64,000 nt of DNA from Devosia epidermidihirudinis. Its GTDB lineage: Bacteria; Pseudomonadota; Alphaproteobacteria; Rhizobiales; Devosiaceae. The notes beneath the pieces were generated by a model. The model saw only the letters and a program-made list of their open reading frames with translations. It was not told the origin of the DNA and did no database searches. The stretch's first letter is position 1, and every line of letters begins with the position of its first letter. The DNA is taken from NCBI RefSeq assembly GCF_000971295.1, contig NZ_LANJ01000016.1, forward strand, positions 124,001-188,000, given 5' to 3'. Below are positions 1 through 7,969 of the stretch, one piece after another. The position numbers and the translations under genes are program-made.

Positions 1-244
1 AGCGCACAAAGAATTGGCCATCCTTGGAGCCGGCGATTTCGAAGCGATAGCCGGTGCCGGTCTCGTCCTTGGTCAGGTCCACCGTCTTGGCGTCGGGCGC
101 GTTCTTCTTGAGCGATTCGATGGCGCCCTTGGCGCTCGCCTTGGCCTTGTAGTTCTCGGACCAGACAATGGATTCAGCGTTGTAAACAAAGGCGAATTTG
201 AACTGTTCATTCGCTGCGGCAGTGATCTTGAACTTATGCGCCAT
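1..244 (-). CDS. DUF1508 (YegP-like) protein, 3' end cut by the window edge
   Basis: About 81 codons are visible, starting at the ATG at 244 and running off the left edge. The protein begins MAHKFKITAAANEQFKF and contains the DUF1508 pattern: a short beta-rich stretch, then SENYKAKASAKGAIESLKKNA. YegP-type proteins are small and made of one or two such repeats; their biochemical function is poorly defined. A GAGGAGG-like ribosome binding site lies just upstream of the ATG. The C-terminus is unseen, so a second repeat cannot be excluded. Confidence 0.8.
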   Translation of the reverse strand, partial: MAHKFKITAAANEQFKFAFVYNAESIVWSENYKAKASAKGAIESLKKNAPDAKTVDLTKDETGTGYRFEIAGSKDGQFFVR

Positions 245-357
245 TGACGCCGTGCCTCCTCAAAGGAGCGACCGCGACCCGGCCGCTCATCGCAAGTACA
301 GTATCGCTATGACAAAGAAAGAAAAGACCCCTGCCTTTGCTTGCACGGGCGAGCCGG

Positions 358-651
358 CTATTGCGGGCTGTGTCGATCGATATGGCCAAGACTGCGCTCG
401 GGATCGATATGGTCGCGCACCATCTGCTTGAGCTGTTTGACATCGGGAAAGCCGCCGTTGCGCTTGCGCTCCCAGATCAGCTGTCCATCAAGCGTAATCT
501 CGAAAATCCCGCCCGTTCCCGGCACCAGCGTCACCGCGCCCATTTCCAGACTGAAGGTGGAGAGCACTTCCTGCGCCATCCAGGCCGAGCGCAGCAACCA
601 GTTGCACTGGGTGCAATAGGTGATGGCGAGGCTTGGTTTGGTGTCGGACAC
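358..651 (-). CDS. SelT/SelW/SelH (Rdx) family protein, cysteine form
   Basis: This 97-residue protein has the Rdx-family thioredoxin-like layout. A CTQC motif near residues 14-17 sits at the end of the first strand (LAITYCTQCNWLLRSAW), where eukaryotic SelW has CxxU. GAVTLVPGTGGIFEITLDG and the tail motif GGFPDVKQLKQMVRD are also typical of the family. Bacterial members are presumed redox proteins, but their partners are mostly unknown. It lies 11 bp downstream of the FhuF-like gene on the same strand, so the two may be cotranscribed. Confidence 0.85.
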   Translation of the reverse strand: MSDTKPSLAITYCTQCNWLLRSAWMAQEVLSTFSLEMGAVTLVPGTGGIFEITLDGQLIWERKRNGGFPDVKQLKQMVRDHIDPERSLGHIDRHSPQ

Positions 652-662
652 GATGGTTGTTC

Positions 663-1526
663 CTAATCGAGTTCAGCCAATGCATTGGCGGTCTGGCGGG
701 CGACGCGCAGGGCGTTGTCCTGTTTGGGGCAGGTGGCGCAGAGCTTGTCGGGATCAATGCGATAATCAAGGCAACAGCCCTTGCGCGCAACGATCAGGAT
801 TTCCCGCCCACCTGGCAGAAACACCGATTCCAGATCGCCTTGGCCCGTGAGGCCCAGAACCGCGAGCCACTGATCGGAATAAGCGCGAATGGTGGCGGGG
901 GGCAGATGGCGCTGCCATTGGCCCAGCCGCACCATCAGGCTCAGCATCCGGTCGGCCAGCAGCCGCCGTGCGGGCAAGGGCTTGAGGCGGGCGAAGGCGT
1001 TGACCTCCTCTAGCATAGCGGCGGTGATGGTCCCAAGCTCGCTCCCGGCACGCTCGATCATCTCCTCAACGCTCCCCGACCATTGCGCGGCATTGGGCAG
1101 GCGGTAGCCATCGACATAGAGCCCGCGCGCCGATTGGGAGAGCCCAGAAAGCGGCGGCACGGCGGCGTGCGCATGAACTGATATCACTGCCAGATAGGCC
1201 GGCTGCCAGATCAGATTGGTCCACAGCCGCACTGCCCAAAATGCCGGACCAGCCTTGGGATAGGTGAGACGGAGGTGATCGTAGAGCCCACCCAGAAGCT
1301 GGCTATTGTCGGCCCCCGGCACATGCCAGCCGGGTAGCGGCCCGCCGGGCGCTCCCTTCATGAAACCGGTGAGGCTCGCCGCCGTGGCGATCAGGCGGGT
1401 GGTGGCGCTGGCCTCGTCATTGGGCGCAAAAAGATAGGAACGAGTGGTCAAGAGCGCGTCCGGAGCCTGCAAAATCGGGTGTTCGAGCGCCAGTTTACCC
1501 CGTTGCCCCGCCAGCGGAAACGACAA
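663..1526 (-). CDS. Siderophore ferric-iron reductase, FhuF-like
   Basis: This roughly 287-residue protein ends in the FhuF-type [2Fe-2S] signature CC-x10-C-x2-C (residues near 248-263: CCLDYRIDPDKLCATC). FhuF-type reductases reduce ferric iron bound to hydroxamate siderophores in the cytoplasm. The overall layout fits the group of FhuF-like siderophore-iron reductases rather than E. coli FhuF itself. The start is uncertain: the longest frame opens with TTG at 1526 and has no obvious ribosome binding site. No siderophore transporter lies next to it. The downstream gene is a CxxC redox protein. Confidence 0.72.
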   Translation of the reverse strand: MSFPLAGQRGKLALEHPILQAPDALLTTRSYLFAPNDEASATTRLIATAASLTGFMKGAPGGPLPGWHVPGADNSQLLGGLYDHLRLTYPKAGPAFWAVRLWTNLIWQPAYLAVISVHAHAAVPPLSGLSQSARGLYVDGYRLPNAAQWSGSVEEMIERAGSELGTITAAMLEEVNAFARLKPLPARRLLADRMLSLMVRLGQWQRHLPPATIRAYSDQWLAVLGLTGQGDLESVFLPGGREILIVARKGCCLDYRIDPDKLCATCPKQDNALRVARQTANALAELD

Positions 1527-1649
1527 ATCGGGGCCGGACGCAATGGACTATCGCAGGCCGCGACGCCAATAAATCGCATTGCGGCCCGGTGACACTGGGC
1601 CGACCATCCCCCATATTCGACCAGGACGAAACAAGCGCAAGGGTGGCCG

Positions 1650-2480
1650 ATGAGCCAAAAGGTCAATCTGAATGCCTATTTCGAGCGAATCGGCTTTGCC
1701 GGTTCCATCGCCCCGACCTTGGCGACGCTCGAGCAGCTGCATGCCCTGCATCCAGCTGCCATCGCTTTCGAAGATCTCGACCCGGTCATGGGCCGCCCGG
1801 TGCGGCTGGATCAGGCCAGTCTCGAACAGAAGCTGCTGCACAATCAGCGCGGCGGTTATTGCTTCGAACAGAACACGCTGTTCATGAATATCCTGCGCGA
1901 TCTGGACTTTACGGTACGGGCCTATGGCGCGCGCACGCTTTGGGGCCACCCCGAAGGCGCCGAGCGCATGATCAGCCATATGGTGCTGGTCGTCGATATC
2001 GCTGGCACCAGCTATCTCTGCGATGTCGGCTTTGGCACCTTCACCCTGCTGGCGCCGCTCAAGCTGCGCGCCGACAGCGAGCAGACCATCGGCCAGGAAA
2101 CCTACCGCATCACACGGAATGGCGAGGGTTTCCGGCTCGACGTCAAGCTCAACGAGACCTGGCACGCTGTCTATCAGTTCGATCTCATCGAGCATGATGC
2201 GGCAGCGATCGCCGCGCTCAGCACCTATGTCGAAACCGTCTATCACGAGCGCGCCCTGCTGTTCGTGTCGCGTGGCGACAAGGAGGGGCGCTACAATCTC
2301 AGCGGCAACCGGTTGACCATTCATCGCCCCGGTGTCGAGCGTGAGCGGCGCTATGCCACCTCGGTCGAGGAGCTCAAGGCGATCCTGAGCGAGACCTTTC
2401 GCATTGCCCTGCCACCGGCACAGGAGCTGGACCCGGCTCTGCAGCGGGTGCTGGACGCTCAGCCGGTCGAAGCGAGCTAA
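1650..2480 (+). CDS. nat: Arylamine N-acetyltransferase
   Basis: This 276-residue NAT transfers acetyl from acetyl-CoA to arylamines or hydrazines through a cysteine intermediate. The catalytic triad is visible as Cys71 in RGGYCFEQN, His110 in ISHMVLVV and Asp125 in CDVGFG, with the spacing usual for bacterial NATs. Length is typical. It is the first gene of a short same-strand run (nat, YdeI-like, DUF1697, ribokinase) with gaps of 3, -4 and 19 bp. These genes share no obvious pathway, so this is probably a housekeeping and detoxification operon. Confidence 0.93.
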   Translation: MSQKVNLNAYFERIGFAGSIAPTLATLEQLHALHPAAIAFEDLDPVMGRPVRLDQASLEQKLLHNQRGGYCFEQNTLFMNILRDLDFTVRAYGARTLWGHPEGAERMISHMVLVVDIAGTSYLCDVGFGTFTLLAPLKLRADSEQTIGQETYRITRNGEGFRLDVKLNETWHAVYQFDLIEHDAAAIAALSTYVETVYHERALLFVSRGDKEGRYNLSGNRLTIHRPGVERERRYATSVEELKAILSETFRIALPPAQELDPALQRVLDAQPVEAS

Positions 2481-2483
2481 GCC

Positions 2484-3080
2484 ATGGCGCCGGTTGTCGT
2501 CGATCCCGCCAAGGTCATGGAGTTTGCCACCCAGGCCGCGTTTTACGAGTGGCTGGCGCGCAACCACGACGTGGCCGACGAAATCTGGATCCGCATCTTC
2601 AAAAAGGCTTCCGGCACCCAGTCGATCAATGCCGTAGAAGCCATTGACGTGGTGCTGTGCTGGGGCTGGATCGACGCCATCAAGAAGAGCTGGGACGAGG
2701 TCTCCTTCGTGCAGCGCTATACGCGCCGCAAGGGTAAGTCCGCGTGGAGCCAGATCAATCGCGACAATGTCGCCAGGCTGATCGCGGACGGGCGAATGAC
2801 CGAGCATGGCCTGCGCCATGTCGAGGCGGCCAAGGCTGACGGGCGCTGGGACGCTGCCTATTCGACCACCATGGACGCGCCCGAGGACCTGGCATCGGCC
2901 ATTGCCGCAAACCCGGCTGCCGCCAGGACCTATGCCGGGCTCAGCGCGCAGAACCGCTTCGCGCTGATCTTCCGCACCATCGCGCTCAAGACCCCGACCG
3001 GCCGGGCGAAAAAGATCGCCGGCTTTGTCGAGATGCTCGAGCGCGGCGAAACCATCTATCCGCAAAAGTCCAAGCCATGA
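2484..3080 (+). CDS. YdeI/OmpD-associated family protein
   Basis: This 198-residue protein has the YdeI family pattern: FYEWLARNHDVADEIWIRIFKK near the N-terminus, then EAIDVVLCWGWIDAIKKSWDEVSFVQRYTRRKGKSAWSQIN split over the middle. The C-terminal RKIAGFVEMLERGE-like helix (here KKIAGFVEML) is also characteristic. Members have been linked to bacteriocin or antimicrobial-peptide protection in enterics, but no molecular activity is known. The gene starts 3 bp after nat, and its stop overlaps the next start (ATGA). Confidence 0.85.
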   Translation: MAPVVVDPAKVMEFATQAAFYEWLARNHDVADEIWIRIFKKASGTQSINAVEAIDVVLCWGWIDAIKKSWDEVSFVQRYTRRKGKSAWSQINRDNVARLIADGRMTEHGLRHVEAAKADGRWDAAYSTTMDAPEDLASAIAANPAAARTYAGLSAQNRFALIFRTIALKTPTGRAKKIAGFVEMLERGETIYPQKSKP

Positions 3081-3598
3081 CGCGCTATCTGGCGCTATTG
3101 CGCGGCGTTAATCTGGGCAAAAGGCAGGTCAAGAGCGCCGATCTCAAGGCGGCCTTTGAGGCCATGGGCTTTGCCAATGTCAAAACCCTGTTGGCCAGCG
3201 GCAATGTCTTGTTCGATGCCGACAAGGCTGATCGCGCCGCGATCGAAGCGGCGCTGGAAGCCCGTTTTGGCTTTGATATCGGCACCGTGCTGCGCACCAC
3301 AGACGCGCTGCGCGATCTGATTGCGCTCGACCCGTTCAAGGGCCGCGCCGAAGACAGCGACACCAAGCTCTATGTGACGTTTCTTGATGCCGATGCCGCC
3401 CACACGCTGCCCATGCCCTGCGCGGTGGAGGGGGATTTCGAAGTGGTGCATGTCACCAGCCGCGAAATCTGCATTCTGGCCTTCCGCATGCCAAATGGCC
3501 GTTTCGGAGAAGGCATGGACCAGATATGGAAACATTTCGGCAAGCGGGTGCTCTGGACCTCGCGCAATTTCAACACCGTGCTAAAAGCCGCAGCATAA
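3077..3598 (+). CDS. DUF1697 domain protein
   Basis: This 173-residue protein opens with the DUF1697 signature YLALLRGVNLGK, followed by MADLK-type helix residues (here SADLKAAFEAMGF) and the TLLASGNVLFDA strand. The C-terminal RNFNTVLK motif is also family-typical. Function is unknown. Its start codon overlaps the preceding stop by four bases, which suggests translational coupling. Confidence 0.88.
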   Translation: MTRYLALLRGVNLGKRQVKSADLKAAFEAMGFANVKTLLASGNVLFDADKADRAAIEAALEARFGFDIGTVLRTTDALRDLIALDPFKGRAEDSDTKLYVTFLDADAAHTLPMPCAVEGDFEVVHVTSREICILAFRMPNGRFGEGMDQIWKHFGKRVLWTSRNFNTVLKAAA

Positions 3599-3617
3599 GC
3601 GGCAAGGAGACCCCAGC

Positions 3618-4514
3618 ATGATTACCGTTTTCGGCTCGACCAATCTCGATCAGGTCGGCACTGTCAGCCGCCTGCCCAAGCCGGGCGAGACCGTTGCTGG
3701 CGGCACCTTCTCGATGGCTGCAGGCGGCAAGGGCGCCAATCAGGCCCTGGCCGCGCGCCGTGCCGGCGCCGATGTGCGCCATATCTCGGCGGTGGGCGAC
3801 GACGCCTTTGCCGATCTGGCGCTGGAGCTGCTCAAGGCCGACGGCGTTGATCTCTCCGAGGTCAAGACCACGCCAAACCCCACCGGCATTGCCATGATCT
3901 TTGTCGATACCCACGGCGAGAACGTCATTGCCATCCTGCCCGGCGCCAATGGCACGGTGTCGGCCGATCAGGCCGAAGTGGCGCTCAAAAGCCTGAGCAA
4001 GGGCTCGGTGTTGTTGCTGCAGCAGGAAGTGCCGCAGGCGGCCACCGTGCGCGCGCTCGATCTGGCCAAGGCGCAGGGCGTGACCTCGATCCTCAATACC
4101 GCGCCCTTCATCGAAACGACCAAGGAAGTGGCCCCCAAGGCCGCCATCCTGATCGCCAATGAAACCGAATTTGAACTGCTGACCGGTCGTGGCATTGCCG
4201 AGCTGGACGCTGCCATGGCCGACTGGGCCAAGGCGCATAACCAGACCGTTATCGTGACGCTGGGTGCCGATGGCGCCAAGGGTGTCACCAAGGACGGCGA
4301 AAAGATTGCCGTGCCCGCCATGAAGGTGAAGCCCGTCGATACCGTTGGCGCGGGCGACACGTTCTGCGGCTATCTGGCCGCCGGGCTCGACCAGGGCCTG
4401 AACCTTGAAACCGCCATGCGCCGCGCCGTGGTTGCGGCCAGCCTTGCCTGCCTCAAGGCCGGCGCGCAGCCTGCGATCCCCTATGTTGCCGAAGTTGAAG
4501 CCGCGCTGGCATAG
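3618..4514 (+). CDS. rbsK: Ribokinase, PfkB family
   Basis: This 298-residue PfkB-family sugar kinase phosphorylates ribose to ribose-5-phosphate with ATP. It has the N-terminal substrate motif AGGKGANQA (residues 35-43) and the anion-hole/catalytic motif DTVGAGDTF at 241-249, with Asp247 as the expected base. NTAPF and NETEFELLTG are ribokinase-like. An AAGGAG ribosome binding site precedes the ATG. No ribose ABC transporter is adjacent, so the true sugar (ribose or another pentose/nucleoside-derived sugar) is inferred from family only. Confidence 0.9.
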   Translation: MITVFGSTNLDQVGTVSRLPKPGETVAGGTFSMAAGGKGANQALAARRAGADVRHISAVGDDAFADLALELLKADGVDLSEVKTTPNPTGIAMIFVDTHGENVIAILPGANGTVSADQAEVALKSLSKGSVLLLQQEVPQAATVRALDLAKAQGVTSILNTAPFIETTKEVAPKAAILIANETEFELLTGRGIAELDAAMADWAKAHNQTVIVTLGADGAKGVTKDGEKIAVPAMKVKPVDTVGAGDTFCGYLAAGLDQGLNLETAMRRAVVAASLACLKAGAQPAIPYVAEVEAALA

Positions 4515-4600
4515 TCGTCGCAAAACCCTTCAGCGACCGCATCGATAAACGCACTCACCCGTTTCGGCACCAGATGCCGGGACGGGTAGGTTACCCCCAC
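4511..4600 (-). pseudogene. C-terminal remnant of a LysR-type regulator
   Basis: Read on the minus strand, about 30 codons encode VTYPSRHLVPKRVSAFIDAV followed by AEGF. This is the conserved C-terminal end of LysR-type effector domains (the ...YPsrrhlspkvraFidfl... segment). No start, HTH or remaining effector domain exists upstream. The homology stops where a GC-rich inverted repeat begins (4605-4627), and the frame continues into the antisense of the rbsK 3' end. I infer a decayed gene truncated by deletion or repeat insertion. Confidence 0.6.
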
Positions 4601-4604
4601 CTAG

Positions 4605-4627
4605 CCTCCCCCTGAAAAGGGGGAGGG
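4605..4627. repeat. Short GGGGAGGG inverted repeat, copy 1
   Basis: A 9-bp inverted repeat, CCTCCCCCT-GAAAA-GGGGGAGGG, followed by ACCGATCG. The same core recurs at 6275-6300, 26388-26428, 32290-32329 and 37386-37420, always between genes. It looks like a dispersed REP-like element. Confidence 0.7.
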
Positions 4628-4643
4628 ACCGATCGGGACAAAC

Positions 4644-4677
4644 AAAAAAGGGCAGACCCGCGGGTCTGCCCTTTTTT
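4644..4677 (-). terminator. Rho-independent terminator of infC
   Basis: A perfect 17-bp inverted repeat (AAAAAAGGGCAGACCCG and its complement) ends in a T tract on the minus strand, about 20 bp past the infC stop. It is symmetrical, so it could also stop plus-strand transcription from rbsK. Confidence 0.9.
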
Positions 4678-4696
4678 GATGTCTGCGGTCAGGCGC

Positions 4697-5233
4697 TTAT
4701 TTGGGCGCGAGAACCATGACCATCTGGCGGCCTTCCGAGCGCGGCTGGCTTTCCACCTTGGCGATGGCTTCAGTCTGCTCACGAACCTTGAGCAGGAGCT
4801 GCATGCCGATATCCTGGTGGGCCATTTCGCGGCCACGGAAACGCATGGTCACCTTGACGCGGTCGCCATCGTCGAGAAAGCGCTGCACGGCCTTCATCTT
4901 GGTCTCGTAGTCATGCGTGTCGATATTCGGACGCAGCTGGACTTCCTTGACCTCGATGACCTTCTGCTTCTTGCGCGCCTCGGCAGCTTTTTTCTGCGCG
5001 GCGTATTTGAAGCGGCCGAGATCGAGCATCTTGGCAACAGGAGGGACGGCGTTTGGCGATATCAGAACAAGGTCGAGACCCTGTTCCTGTGCCTCTGTGA
5101 GAGCCTCACGGGTACGGACGACCCCCCGGTTCTCACCTTCAGCATCGATGAGCTGAACATCGGCGCTGGTGATATCTTCGTTCGAGAGCGGCCCATCTTT
5201 CTGGGGCGCGACTGGTCTCATGGGACGGCGAAT
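4697..5233 (-). CDS. infC: Translation initiation factor IF-3, probable ATT start
   Basis: IF-3 binds the 30S subunit, prevents premature 50S joining and checks start-codon selection. The N-domain contains APQKDGPLSNEDITSADVQLID, and the C-domain contains KEVQLRPNIDTHDYETKMKAVQRFLDDGDRVKVTMRFRGREM. The first ATG (5221) has no ribosome binding site. Four codons upstream an ATT (5233) lies 9 nt after AAGGA (5243-5247), giving an N-terminus MIRRPMRPVAPQ and 178 residues. ATT initiation is the known autoregulatory trick of E. coli infC. A promoter and terminator flank the gene, so it is probably monocistronic; rpmI and rplT do not follow it. Confidence 0.95.
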   Translation of the reverse strand: MRRPMRPVAPQKDGPLSNEDITSADVQLIDAEGENRGVVRTREALTEAQEQGLDLVLISPNAVPPVAKMLDLGRFKYAAQKKAAEARKKQKVIEVKEVQLRPNIDTHDYETKMKAVQRFLDDGDRVKVTMRFRGREMAHQDIGMQLLLKVREQTEAIAKVESQPRSEGRQMVMVLAPK

Positions 5234-5280
5234 GGCAAGCGTTCCTTATGCTGTTTAAGCGTGGGGGTGAATTCGTCCAC

Positions 5281-5309
5281 AAAATCGTGTTAGCGGGGGC
5301 ATAAGTCAA
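5281..5309 (-). promoter_or_regulatory. Likely infC promoter
   Basis: On the minus strand, TTGACT (5309-5304) is followed after 17 bp by GATTTT (5286-5281). The leader to the ATT start would be about 40-45 nt. The -35 element is near-consensus and the -10 is weak, as is common in alphaproteobacteria. Confidence 0.55.
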
Positions 5310-5421
5310 CAGGCAAACATGCGGAAAATCCGATGTGTTGCGCCTCAGAAACGCCCTGAATTGCACAAAGCGCTCCTCTGCGCCCATGTCGCCACCATAG
5401 CACCGAAAGGCCCAAAGGAAC

Positions 5422-6195
5422 ATGCCCAACATCGAGTCGCATCGCCTCGTCGTCGGAACCGGTACGCAAGCCCGCGAAATCGCTATCGAAACCCGCCCGG
5501 GCAGTGCCCCCGGCATCTTCTGGCTGGGTGGCTTCCGCTCCGATATGGCGGGCAGCAAGGCGCTGGCGCTCGACGCACTGGGGGCCGAAACCGGGCGGGC
5601 CGTCACGCGCTTTGATTATTCCGGTCACGGCATTTCGGGCGGCGATTTCAATGAGGGCACGATCAGCCGCTGGCTCGAAGAGTCGCTGGCGGTGTTTGCA
5701 ACGACCAAAGGTCCGCAGATCATCGTCGGCTCGTCGATGGGCGGCTGGCTGGCGCTGCTGCTGGTGAAGGCGCTGGCGGCGAAGGGCGAAAAGCGCGCCC
5801 ATGGCCTGGTGCTGATCGCGCCGGCGGTGGATTTCACCCATGATCTGATGCTGCCCAGCTTCAGCGCCGAGGAAAAGGCTGCGCTGGAGAACCAGGGCTT
5901 TTTCGATCAGCCCAGCCAATATTCCGACCAGCCCTACCGCATCAATCAGGCACTGATCGCCGATGGTGAAAACCATCGCCTGTTCGGCGGGGTGATCGAG
6001 GCGGGGTGCCCGATCATCATTCTGCAGGGCGGTCAGGACCCCGATGTGCCGCAGGCTCATGCCATCAAGCTGGTGACCCATCTGCTGCATGACCCGGTGA
6101 CGCTGACGCTGATCCCGGACGGCGATCACCGACTGAGCCGCGACGAAGATCTGGTGAGGTTGCGCGACGCCGTGTTGCGGCTGGCTGAGGGATAG
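5422..6195 (+). CDS. Alpha/beta hydrolase (ABHD10-like)
   Basis: This 257-residue serine hydrolase has the nucleophile elbow GSSMGG (Ser105), a likely acid in GGQDPDVP (Asp206 or Asp208) and His236 in PDGDHRLSR. The N-terminal FWLGGFRSDMAGSKA and DYSGHGISGG motifs match the group related to mitochondrial ABHD10 thioesterases. Natural substrates are unknown; acyl esters or thioesters are plausible. AAAGGAAC precedes the ATG. It is a single-gene unit between infC and a convergent MFS operon. Confidence 0.85.
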   Translation: MPNIESHRLVVGTGTQAREIAIETRPGSAPGIFWLGGFRSDMAGSKALALDALGAETGRAVTRFDYSGHGISGGDFNEGTISRWLEESLAVFATTKGPQIIVGSSMGGWLALLLVKALAAKGEKRAHGLVLIAPAVDFTHDLMLPSFSAEEKAALENQGFFDQPSQYSDQPYRINQALIADGENHRLFGGVIEAGCPIIILQGGQDPDVPQAHAIKLVTHLLHDPVTLTLIPDGDHRLSRDEDLVRLRDAVLRLAEG

Positions 6196-6247
6196 GGACA
6201 ACGCGCGCTGCGTTTGCGGAGCCATACCCCCACCCTGCTCGATGGAC

Positions 6248-6300
6248 GGACTTAGCGCGCTAAGTCCTATCTCGCTTCCCTCCCCACAAGGGGGAGGGAA
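6248..6300. repeat. 20-bp perfect palindrome joined to GGGGAGGG repeat, copy 2
   Basis: GGACTTAGCGCGCTAAGTCC (6248-6267) is a perfect 20-bp palindrome. It is followed 7 bp later by CTTCCCTCCCC-ACA-AGGGGGAGGGAA, the second copy of the dispersed repeat seen at 4605. Both lie between the converging hydrolase and MFS genes, where they could also act as a bidirectional transcription barrier. Confidence 0.65.
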
Positions 6301-6344
6301 AGGCGGAGGGCGGGCAAATTCTGCGTCATTTCAGCCAACTGGCG

Positions 6345-7508
6345 TTACGCCGCGACCTTCTCCACTTGCCCGCGGGGCGCCAGCACGCCCGCCATGAGGC
6401 CGCCCAGGGCCAGGAGCGGCAGCAGCATGCCGAAGGCGACGCGGATGCCGAAGTTTTGCGCGACGGCGCCGATCAACAGGGGCGCGCCAAGGCTGATGAT
6501 CTGAACGACCAGGGTCATGGCGGCGACGTTTTCGGCGGCGGGGCGGTCACCAGTGCCGGCAGCCGCCGACAGCATCATCGGATAGAGCACGCAGATGCCC
6601 AGGCCCACGAGGCCAAAGCCCACAAGGGCCATGCCGGCATTGAGCGAGAACACCACGGCACAGAGCCCGACAAAGGCCATCGCCGACATCACCTGCGCCA
6701 CCAGCACCGGGCCAAAGCGGTCGATCTGCCGATCCGCCAGCAGCCGTCCGATCGCCATCATGGCCAGCAGGGCGGGCAGCGCCAGCGATTCCAGCCAGGC
6801 CGGAATGGAGAAGCTGTCGCGCAGGAAAATGATCGACCAGGAGCGTGATGCGCCCTCGAGCAGTTCACCGCCCAGACCAAAGGCAACCAGCGCCAGCGTC
6901 ATCAGCGTTGGCCAGGCCAGACGCCGCTTGGCGCTGACTTCGCCGCGGTGGGCGCGCTCGGGCGCGTCCGTCATCGGCAGGACGACAGCCAGAGTCGCCA
7001 GAAGGATCAGCGGCGTGACGACGCCAAGATGCAGGAGCGGCGAAATATGGAGGCCGCGAATGGGGGAACCCAACAGCGCCACGGCGAGAAAGCCAATGCT
7101 CCAGGCGCCGTGGCAAGTGTTCATGATGCGCCGCCCGCTGGCTGCTTCGATGCGGTCAGCCTCGACATTCATGGCGATATTGGTGACAGCGGCGCCCACA
7201 CCCATGACCAGCAACAGGAAGAACAGCGTCCAGAAATTGGGGGCGACGGCGATGGCGAGCGCCGCCAGCGTCTGAATGGGCAAAAAGCACAGCACCGTAC
7301 GGCGGGGCCCGAACAGCTCGATGATGCGGCTGGAAAACAGGAACACCGCCAGCGCCCCGGTAGGCAGGCCCATCAGGGCAAAGCCGAGCTGCGCGTCGTT
7401 GAGACCAATCGCCAGCTGCACATCGGGAACGCGGGTCTGGATGGCGCCGATACCGAGCGCCTGCAGCACGAAGACGGCGATGATGCGCCAGCGATTGGAA
7501 GGGTTCAT
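6345..7508 (-). CDS. MFS transporter, third of three paralogues
   Basis: This 387-residue integral membrane protein has about 12 predicted hydrophobic segments and the split sequence pattern of YbjJ/fucose-permease-like MFS carriers (TRVPDVQLAIGLNDAQLGFALMG at the N-terminus). The motif INVEADR-like NIAMNVEADRIEAASGRRIMNTCHGAWSIGF, broken over residues 110-140, is shared with the two upstream paralogues, which shows a common origin. The start overlaps the mmcB stop (ATGA). The substrate is unknown; a sugar or sugar derivative is the family guess. Confidence 0.85.
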   Translation of the reverse strand: MNPSNRWRIIAVFVLQALGIGAIQTRVPDVQLAIGLNDAQLGFALMGLPTGALAVFLFSSRIIELFGPRRTVLCFLPIQTLAALAIAVAPNFWTLFFLLLVMGVGAAVTNIAMNVEADRIEAASGRRIMNTCHGAWSIGFLAVALLGSPIRGLHISPLLHLGVVTPLILLATLAVVLPMTDAPERAHRGEVSAKRRLAWPTLMTLALVAFGLGGELLEGASRSWSIIFLRDSFSIPAWLESLALPALLAMMAIGRLLADRQIDRFGPVLVAQVMSAMAFVGLCAVVFSLNAGMALVGFGLVGLGICVLYPMMLSAAAGTGDRPAAENVAAMTLVVQIISLGAPLLIGAVAQNFGIRVAFGMLLPLLALGGLMAGVLAPRGQVEKVAA

Positions 7509-7966
7509 TTCGGGCCTGGGTCCATGAGAACGTGAATGCGATCGGCGCCGAGCCGCGCCAGCTTGAGCATCAGCGCCTTGCGGCGCGCGCCGGGCAGAGG
7601 CGTATCGGGGCTGTCGCGCAGGATGGCGCCGTCATGCCCGTCCGCCACGATCAGCCCCTCGCTTTCGGGAAAGATCTCGGCATCCAGTTCGGGCGGCTTG
7701 GCAAAGAAGAACTTGTCGGAAAACTCGCGATATTCCGGCCATTTCCGATCAACCTGAAAGTCGATCAGGCTGGATTTGATCTCGATGATCCAGATCTCGC
7801 CCTTGGGGCCAACGGCGAGCACATCGGCCCGCCGTCCATTGCGCAGGGGCACCTCGGCATAGCAGGCCATGTCGTGCCGCTCGCGCAGCATCCGCATCAC
7901 ACCCCGCTGCACGCGCAGCGCGGTGGCCGATTGGCGGAGATCAACGATGGGCGGCAGATCGCTCAT
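7505..7966 (-). CDS. mmcB: MmcB family DNA repair nuclease
   Basis: This 153-residue protein has a PD-(D/E)xK nuclease core: RRADVLAV with Asp48 and IWIIEIKSS with Glu62 and Lys64. MmcB was described in Caulobacter as part of the mitomycin C damage response, and the family is largely alphaproteobacterial. It sits inside a transporter operon, 3 bp after one MFS gene and overlapping the start of another by four bases. This is an unusual home for a repair gene and implies shared transcription. Confidence 0.85.
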   Translation of the reverse strand: MSDLPPIVDLRQSATALRVQRGVMRMLRERHDMACYAEVPLRNGRRADVLAVGPKGEIWIIEIKSSLIDFQVDRKWPEYREFSDKFFFAKPPELDAEIFPESEGLIVADGHDGAILRDSPDTPLPGARRKALMLKLARLGADRIHVLMDPGPK

Positions 7967-7969
7967 GAT

